Source: Oscillatoria acuminata PCC 6304
Lineage (GTDB): Bacteria > Cyanobacteriota > Cyanobacteriia > Cyanobacteriales > Laspinemataceae
DNA length: 64,000 nucleotides
Direction: 5' to 3'
NCBI RefSeq assembly: GCF_000317105.1
Contig: NC_019693.1
Location: 5,147,227 to 5,211,226, forward strand
The notes beneath the pieces are model-generated. The model did no database searches and was not told where the DNA came from. It was given only the letters and a program-made list of their open reading frames with translations. Positions 59,201 through 64,000 of this stretch are shown here, piece after piece. The translations under genes and the position numbers were made by a program. How positions within the stretch are numbered: the first letter of the stretch is position 1; each line of letters opens with the position of its first letter.

Positions 59201-59542
59201 GAAATTAAACCGATTAGAGAGGAATGCACGACATCAGTTAGCAGTTTAACCGAATTTTTATTAGAATTCCGGACATTTATCAGGTATGATCAGGGCAGGT
59301 TTTCCCGTTCTGAGTTGAACCAAATCCGGACCCGGGACATTAATTGAAAATTTTAATCTCAATGGGGAAAGTTAAATGTGACGCAGGATACATCTGTTCA
59401 GTTGACTGACCCAAGCCTGCACAAATTGACCCAAAAACTGTTTTTATTATCATTAAAAAGTGAAAATAAAATCGGTTATTTTTCTTTTGAAAATCCTAAT
59501 TAATCTTATTTTTCGATAAAATAATGACATTAGTCGTTTCCA
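59201..59542. other. Intergenic region, nothing recognised
   Basis: About 340 bp upstream of pyruvate kinase, AT-rich from about 59440 to 59525, which may hold its promoter. No gene seen. Confidence 0.4.
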
Positions 59543-59600
59543 TTTCTCCCCCATCTCCCCCATCCTCCCCATCTCCCCCATCCTCCCCATCTCCCTCTCC
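59543..59600. repeat. C-rich 18-bp tandem array
   Basis: Repeated CCCCCATCCTCCCCATCT as at 37852, about 220 bp upstream of the adenylating enzyme start. Confidence 0.85.
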
Positions 59601-59823
59601 AGTTAGAGGCTCCCCGATCGCCATCGTGGTATCTCTGTTAAATTAGCCGTTCCGATTTCCCAACGGGTCAACTCATAGGATATATTTCTAAAATAGCCCA
59701 ATTCAAACGATTTTTATCCCCTCCTTAACTTCCGGTGGCGATGGGGATGCCAATGTAGTTTCCAGCAGCGATGCTGGCTTAAAATGGCTAATCAACGCCT
59801 GCCTTTATCCCACTCCTTGAGCG

Positions 59824-61416
59824 ATGAATATTGCCGAAATTCTACACAAACAAGTTGAAGAAACCCCAGAGACTCCAGCAATCCTGGAGATGCGACGCGG
59901 TGCAAACGGCAGGGTGAGTTTTGCCGACTTGGAGTTAAGGGCGCGTCGGGGAGCGACCCTGTTGCGACAAAAAGGGGTGCAGAAGGGAGATACCATCTTG
60001 CTCATGCTGCCGCTGTCAACAGATTTTTACATCGCGCTGATTGCCATTTTTAGACTCGGTGCAGTCGCCTTAATCCTCGACCCCGATTCCCAGTCTGATG
60101 AACTCGATCGCGCCTGTACCTTGTGCCGTCCCAAAGCCGTCATTACCACCACAAAAAATCTAATTTGGCGGTTTTTCTCCCGGGCATTTCGCAGAATTTC
60201 GCTTAAATTTACCGTCGGATTTTCCCTCCCCACCCTCATTTCTTGGCAAAGAGCGCAAACCCTAGAACCAGACCCTAGAATTACCGAAATTGAACCAGAA
60301 AAGACAGCCGTAATCGTCTCTACAGTCGGATTATATGACCAATTAAAGTTTATTCAATTGACTCATGAGCATTTAATTTTACAGCAAAAATCCCTCTCGG
60401 AAATTCTCCTTACCCATCCGGGAGAAATAGATATTACCCTCCAACCGCTTCTAGGATTAATTAATATAGGCTTAGGGCTGACCAACTTATTGCCAAAATT
60501 TCAAGCAAAACCCCCTTTAAATCGTCAGGCAAAACCGATTATTGATGCCATTAACAAATATCAACCCACTCGGATTGCGGCTTCTCCTACCTTACTCGAA
60601 AACCTCATTGAGGCGTTGATAAAAAAAAGAGAATTATTAACGCCGGCGTATAAAATATTTATTTGGGGAACGCCAGTTTTGCCCAGTCTCCTCAATCAAG
60701 TGAATCAAATTGCACCCCAAGCAGAAATTATTGCAATTTATGGAGAAACCGCCGCGATCGCCAGCCTCTCTCGCCGAGAAATCGAAGCCAGCGACGTCAG
60801 TCAAATGCAGACGGGAAAAGGCTTACTCGTCGGCAAACCCGCCCCAGATATCCAGTTAAGAATTATCCCCAACCAATGGGGCGCACCCGTCGCACCCTAT
60901 CAAAATCAAGCGGAATTTGAAGCCACCTGCCGCCCTCCCGCAGAACCTGGAGAAATCGTGCTGCAAGGCGATCGCTTCATCACCCGAACCTTACACGAAC
61001 TCGGGGATGAACCCATGAACTTTCGAGTCGGGGAACAACAATGGCATCGCACCGGAGATGCGGGATATTTAGACTCCCAGGGACGATTGTGGTTACTCGG
61101 ACCCTGCCAAGATTGCATTCAGGATAAATTCGGCGTAATTCATCCTTTAACTGTAGAATGCGCCGTGGATTACAATCGCGAAGTCCAACGGGTGGCCTTT
61201 TTTTCCTATCGCTATCAGCGGACCTTAGTGGTAGAAATGGCTGATAAAAGTGGCGATCGCACCTCATCCCAACGCAGTTTATCCTCGGTCCTAGAATCTC
61301 TACAATGGGCCAATGTAGAAGCCTTGCGCGTCGTCGAAAAAATCCCAATGGATAAACGCTACCCCCGCCGAGTCGATCGCGTGGCATTGGAACGGATACT
61401 GGATGAACAGGACTAA
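59824..61416 (+). CDS. Divergent AMP-dependent synthetase/ligase (adenylate-forming family)
   Basis: A protein of 530 residues with the ANL fold order: A-x-x-L-x-x-x-G-V-x-K-G-D near the start, W-H-R-T-G-D-A-G-Y-L-D near residue 405, and a C-terminal K-I-P-M-D-K-R-Y-P-R-R-V segment. The usual Ser/Thr/Gly-rich loop (Y-T-S-G-T-T-G-x-P-K) is replaced by V-S-T-V-G-L-Y-D-Q-L-K, so nucleotide binding may be altered. It resembles fatty-acid or OleC-type ligases rather than NRPS domains. The substrate is unknown. ATG 59824. Upstream of murJ by 364 bp. Confidence 0.8.
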   Translation: MNIAEILHKQVEETPETPAILEMRRGANGRVSFADLELRARRGATLLRQKGVQKGDTILLMLPLSTDFYIALIAIFRLGAVALILDPDSQSDELDRACTLCRPKAVITTTKNLIWRFFSRAFRRISLKFTVGFSLPTLISWQRAQTLEPDPRITEIEPEKTAVIVSTVGLYDQLKFIQLTHEHLILQQKSLSEILLTHPGEIDITLQPLLGLINIGLGLTNLLPKFQAKPPLNRQAKPIIDAINKYQPTRIAASPTLLENLIEALIKKRELLTPAYKIFIWGTPVLPSLLNQVNQIAPQAEIIAIYGETAAIASLSRREIEASDVSQMQTGKGLLVGKPAPDIQLRIIPNQWGAPVAPYQNQAEFEATCRPPAEPGEIVLQGDRFITRTLHELGDEPMNFRVGEQQWHRTGDAGYLDSQGRLWLLGPCQDCIQDKFGVIHPLTVECAVDYNREVQRVAFFSYRYQRTLVVEMADKSGDRTSSQRSLSSVLESLQWANVEALRVVEKIPMDKRYPRRVDRVALERILDEQD

Positions 61417-61420
61417 TTGA

Positions 61421-61665
61421 GATGGGGAGGAAGGGGGATATGGGGAGGATGGGGGAGAGAGGAACTCGTATCATGGCTCTGCCGTGATACGCACATCTTG
61501 CGGCTCTGCCGCCTGACTGCTTCCCGACTGGAGGCAGAGCCTCCAAATTGCGTGACTCGGCAGAGCCAAGTCACGAGGAATCTCCTAATATCCTCCCCAA
61601 CCTCCCCATCTCCCCGATCCTCCCCATCTCCCCAACCTCCCCAACCTCCCCAACCTCCCCAACCC
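61421..61665. repeat. Inverted C-rich/G-rich arrays enclosing four GGCTCTGCC hairpins
   Basis: A G-rich array (61421-61459) and a C-rich array (61591-61665) face each other. Between them are hairpins at 61468-61490, 61500-61512, 61530-61544 and 61552-61574, each built around GGCTCTGCC or GGCAGAGCC with different flanking arms. No gene. Confidence 0.8.
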
Positions 61666-61780
61666 TCGATTACCGGAACAGGAACCGGCTGAGTTGTAAA
61701 ACCAGCGAGTAACCGAATGGTTGAGAATTGCCCAATTCGGGGTTAAATAATTGAAGCTCTGTCGCGATTTGTGAAGATTT

Positions 61781-63436
61781 GTGTCTGACCTAAAAAAACC
61801 CGCTCGTTCTCTAGCTGGAATTGCCGGTCTTGTGGCGATCGCCACTTTGATCAGTAAAGTCTTTGGTTTAGTGCGCCAACAAGCGATCGCCGCTGCATTT
61901 GGAGTCGGTCCCGCCTTTGATGCCTATAACTATGCTTATGTGATCCCCGGTTTTTTGCTGATTTTACTCGGGGGCATCAATGGACCCTTCCATAGCGCGA
62001 TCGTCAGCGTCCTCGCGAAACGCAAACCCGAAGAAGCAGCCCCCCTCGTCGAAACCATCACTACCCTGATTGGCGGATTGCTGCTGATTGTCTCCGGGGT
62101 TTTGGTTCTGTTTGCCGAACCTCTCATGGGTTTAGTCGCCCCAGGTTTGAACATTTCCGCAGCAGAAGCAGCAGCCCAGGGTCTTTCTACCCCAGAATTT
62201 GAAACCCTGCAACTGACCCATGCGATCGCCATCCAACAATTCCGAATCATGGCCCCCCTCGCTGTCCTCGCCGGATTGATTGGCATTGGATTTGGGACCC
62301 TCAATGCCGCTGACCATTATTGGATTCCCTCCATCAGTCCCCTGTTTTCCAGTGTGGCGCTTATCGGTGCATTAGCCCTCTTCATGCTGCAAGCAGGCAA
62401 AGATATTGGCCTTCCCGAATATGCCATGACAGGTGGGATGGTGTTAGCTTGGGGAACCCTCGTCGGGGCAATTCTCCAGTGGGTGGTGCAAGTGGTAACC
62501 CAATGGCGCAGCGGCTTAGGGACCTTGCGTTTGCGGTTTGAGTTTAATCGTCCCGGGGTCAAGGAGGTGATGAAGGTCATGGGACCCGCCACCTTATCCT
62601 CGGGAATGCTCCAAATTAATGTCTATACAGACTTGTTTTTCGCGTCTTACATTCCGCAAGCGGCGGCGGCTTTGGGTTATGCCGGACTGCTGGTGCAGAC
62701 GCCCTTGGGGATTGTTTCTAATATGCTGTTAGTGCCGCTATTGCCGGTGTTTTCCCGATTAGCTGACCCCAATGATTGGCCGCAATTGAAACAGCGGATT
62801 CGCCAGGGGTTGATGCTGACGGGGCTAACAATGTTACCTCTGGGAGCATTTACCATTGCTTTGTCGGTGGCGATCGTGCGAGTCATTTATGAACGCGGGG
62901 CCTTTGACCAAGCCGCCTCAGCATTTGTGGCCCCGATGCTGATGGCTTATGGGATTGGGATGTTTGTCTATTTGGGACGGGATGTGCTGGTCCGGGTGTT
63001 TTATGCCTTGGGAGATGGGGAAACCCCGTTTCGGGTCAGTATTGTGAATATTTTTCTGAATGCGGTCCTGGACTTCTTTATGGTGAGAGCATTTGGGGCA
63101 CCGGGTTTGGTCCTGGCAACGGTCGGGGTGAATATTATTTCCATGCTGGCGCTGTTGATTTTACTCGATCGCAAGCTGAATGGATTGCCCTTAGCGGAGT
63201 GGAGTAAACCGATCGCCTTGTTAACCGGGGCAAGTGCGGTAGCAGGTGTGGTCGGTTGGGTGATTCTCCAAGGCTGCGATCGCTTCTTTGAAGGCACGGG
63301 ATTATTGATTTATCTCGTGGAATTGGGTCTGTCTAGTTTGGGTGGATTCCTGGTATTTGCGGCGATCGTCACGCAAATCGAATTACCCGAAGTAGATATA
63401 TTTATGCAGCGCATCCGTCAACGCTTTGGGCGATAA
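61781..63436 (+). CDS. murJ: Lipid II flippase MurJ
   Basis: 551 residues from GTG 61781, which gives the usual start S-D-L-K-K-P-A-R-S-L-A-G-I-A-G. About fourteen membrane helices; the first carries the conserved S-K-V-F-G-L-V-R-Q-Q-A-I-A-A-A-F-G-V-G. It flips lipid II across the inner membrane for peptidoglycan synthesis. No Shine-Dalgarno is seen. It ends in a clear terminator. Confidence 0.93.
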   Translation: MSDLKKPARSLAGIAGLVAIATLISKVFGLVRQQAIAAAFGVGPAFDAYNYAYVIPGFLLILLGGINGPFHSAIVSVLAKRKPEEAAPLVETITTLIGGLLLIVSGVLVLFAEPLMGLVAPGLNISAAEAAAQGLSTPEFETLQLTHAIAIQQFRIMAPLAVLAGLIGIGFGTLNAADHYWIPSISPLFSSVALIGALALFMLQAGKDIGLPEYAMTGGMVLAWGTLVGAILQWVVQVVTQWRSGLGTLRLRFEFNRPGVKEVMKVMGPATLSSGMLQINVYTDLFFASYIPQAAAALGYAGLLVQTPLGIVSNMLLVPLLPVFSRLADPNDWPQLKQRIRQGLMLTGLTMLPLGAFTIALSVAIVRVIYERGAFDQAASAFVAPMLMAYGIGMFVYLGRDVLVRVFYALGDGETPFRVSIVNIFLNAVLDFFMVRAFGAPGLVLATVGVNIISMLALLILLDRKLNGLPLAEWSKPIALLTGASAVAGVVGWVILQGCDRFFEGTGLLIYLVELGLSSLGGFLVFAAIVTQIELPEVDIFMQRIRQRFGR

Positions 63437-63470
63437 ACCGAAGCTAAAGCCAGGATTTTGATTGCATTAA

Positions 63471-63494
63471 TAGCCCGCTTAAGCGGGCTATTTT
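63471..63494 (+). terminator. Rho-independent terminator of murJ
   Basis: The perfect 20-bp palindrome TAGCCCGCTTAAGCGGGCTA is followed by TTTT, about 35 bp after the murJ stop. Confidence 0.88.
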
Positions 63495-63526
63495 CATGGG
63501 GAACAATTCCACCGGAGGCATCGGGT

Positions 63527-64000
63527 TTAATATAGGTTTTGTTCCGCTTCTTGGAAATAAAAGGCGATCGTTCCGCCTAAAAATATCACCCCGGTAAAAA
63601 TTAAAAGGGTCCCGATCGCACTCGCTTGTCCCAATCCGACTTGAATCATCTGCCAGTTAATCAAGAAAAATAGCCAGATAATTTGCACCTTCATCCATCC
63701 AAACAGTTCACGCACCAGTCCTAACAGTCGGTCCCCTTGGTCCTCGGGTATGGGGAACGGACTATCTAACAGTTGCGGCAATAACGGGGAAAGGGTTAAA
63801 ACGAGGTAAATACAAGTTCCCATGCTGGGTAATAGCCAGAGAATCGGTTTGGAACCCCAGTTATCCGGTTGTCCCGTGATCCCAAAATGGATGGGGATAG
63901 TCTCCGGAAGGTGTCCCCAGGATTGGACAATCGCTAGAAAAGTACAGAGAATCCCGGCTAAAGCAGCAATTTCTAAAGCCAGTTCCAAGGGCGATCGCAC
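63527..64000 (-). CDS. DUF1648-type membrane protein, cut by the window edge
   Basis: At least 157 residues; a GTG falls exactly at the window end, so the true start may be outside. L-P-E-T-I-P-I-H-F-G-I-T-G-Q-P-D-N-W-G-S is the DUF1648 signature, with four or so hydrophobic helices. The family occurs in SdpI-like membrane proteins; function here is unknown. Convergent with murJ. Confidence 0.8.
   Translation of the reverse strand: MRSPLELALEIAALAGILCTFLAIVQSWGHLPETIPIHFGITGQPDNWGSKPILWLLPSMGTCIYLVLTLSPLLPQLLDSPFPIPEDQGDRLLGLVRELFGWMKVQIIWLFFLINWQMIQVGLGQASAIGTLLIFTGVIFLGGTIAFYFQEAEQNLY

Overview
The window is chromosomal DNA of a filamentous, motile cyanobacterium. HIP1 octamers (GCGATCGC) occur throughout. 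The window carries a complete hmp-type chemotaxis locus (type IV pilus motility and hormogonium control), a cyanobacterial HD-domain family, a probable carboxysome chaperone, and large PAS/GAF hybrid kinases. An Oscillatoriales-type lineage is an inference from gene content and repeat style, not something the sequence proves. No rRNA, tRNA or CRISPR array was seen.

Left part (1-20.5 kb): the 3' end of a secreted subtilisin-like protease with a P domain and RTX repeats, then tilS, then hmpF on the minus strand. About 2.5 kb of divergent DNA separates hmpF from hmpA-hmpB-hmpC-hmpD-hmpE (PATAN response regulator, CheY, CheW, methyl-accepting protein, hybrid CheA). This is the order known from Nostoc punctiforme. 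Here the genes are spread out by long gaps. The gap between hmpC and hmpD hides the decayed C-terminus of an IS605-type TnpB on the minus strand, followed by a terminator-like hairpin in the hmpD leader.

Middle (20.5-42.4 kb): a repeat-rich gap, an HD-domain protein, and a translationally coupled pair of hybrid histidine kinases, one of 1733 residues with four CBS domains plus PAS and GAF sensors. Then come a repeat and MITE cluster, small secreted or membrane proteins, and an unusual protein joining a recombinase-type SAM-like domain to a lambda-R-type murein transglycosylase domain. These are followed by an ABC-F ATPase, a TenA protein, a cyclophilin, an rRNA methyltransferase and a third hybrid kinase. 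A 175-bp MITE with perfect 17-bp ends sits in a C-rich 18-bp array at 37.9-38.1 kb.

Right part (43.2-64 kb): a prolyl oligopeptidase whose 3' end is duplicated 0.75 kb downstream, with two small AT-rich genes of unknown function between the copies. Next are a GH57 protein, an alpha/beta hydrolase, a sensor kinase followed by a response-regulator kinase, a probable CcmS, an ABC exporter, a secreted protein with about thirteen decapeptide repeats, purT, pyruvate kinase, a divergent adenylating enzyme, murJ and an edge-truncated DUF1648 membrane protein.

The main theme is signal transduction: one full chemotaxis array and five further sensor kinases, in a genome heavily seeded with palindromic repeats, MITE relics and C-rich arrays. 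The observations most worth following are the TnpB relic inside the hmp locus, the recombinase-domain/transglycosylase fusion, the small gene pair inside a duplicated peptidase tail, and a possible structured RNA between hmpF and hmpA.
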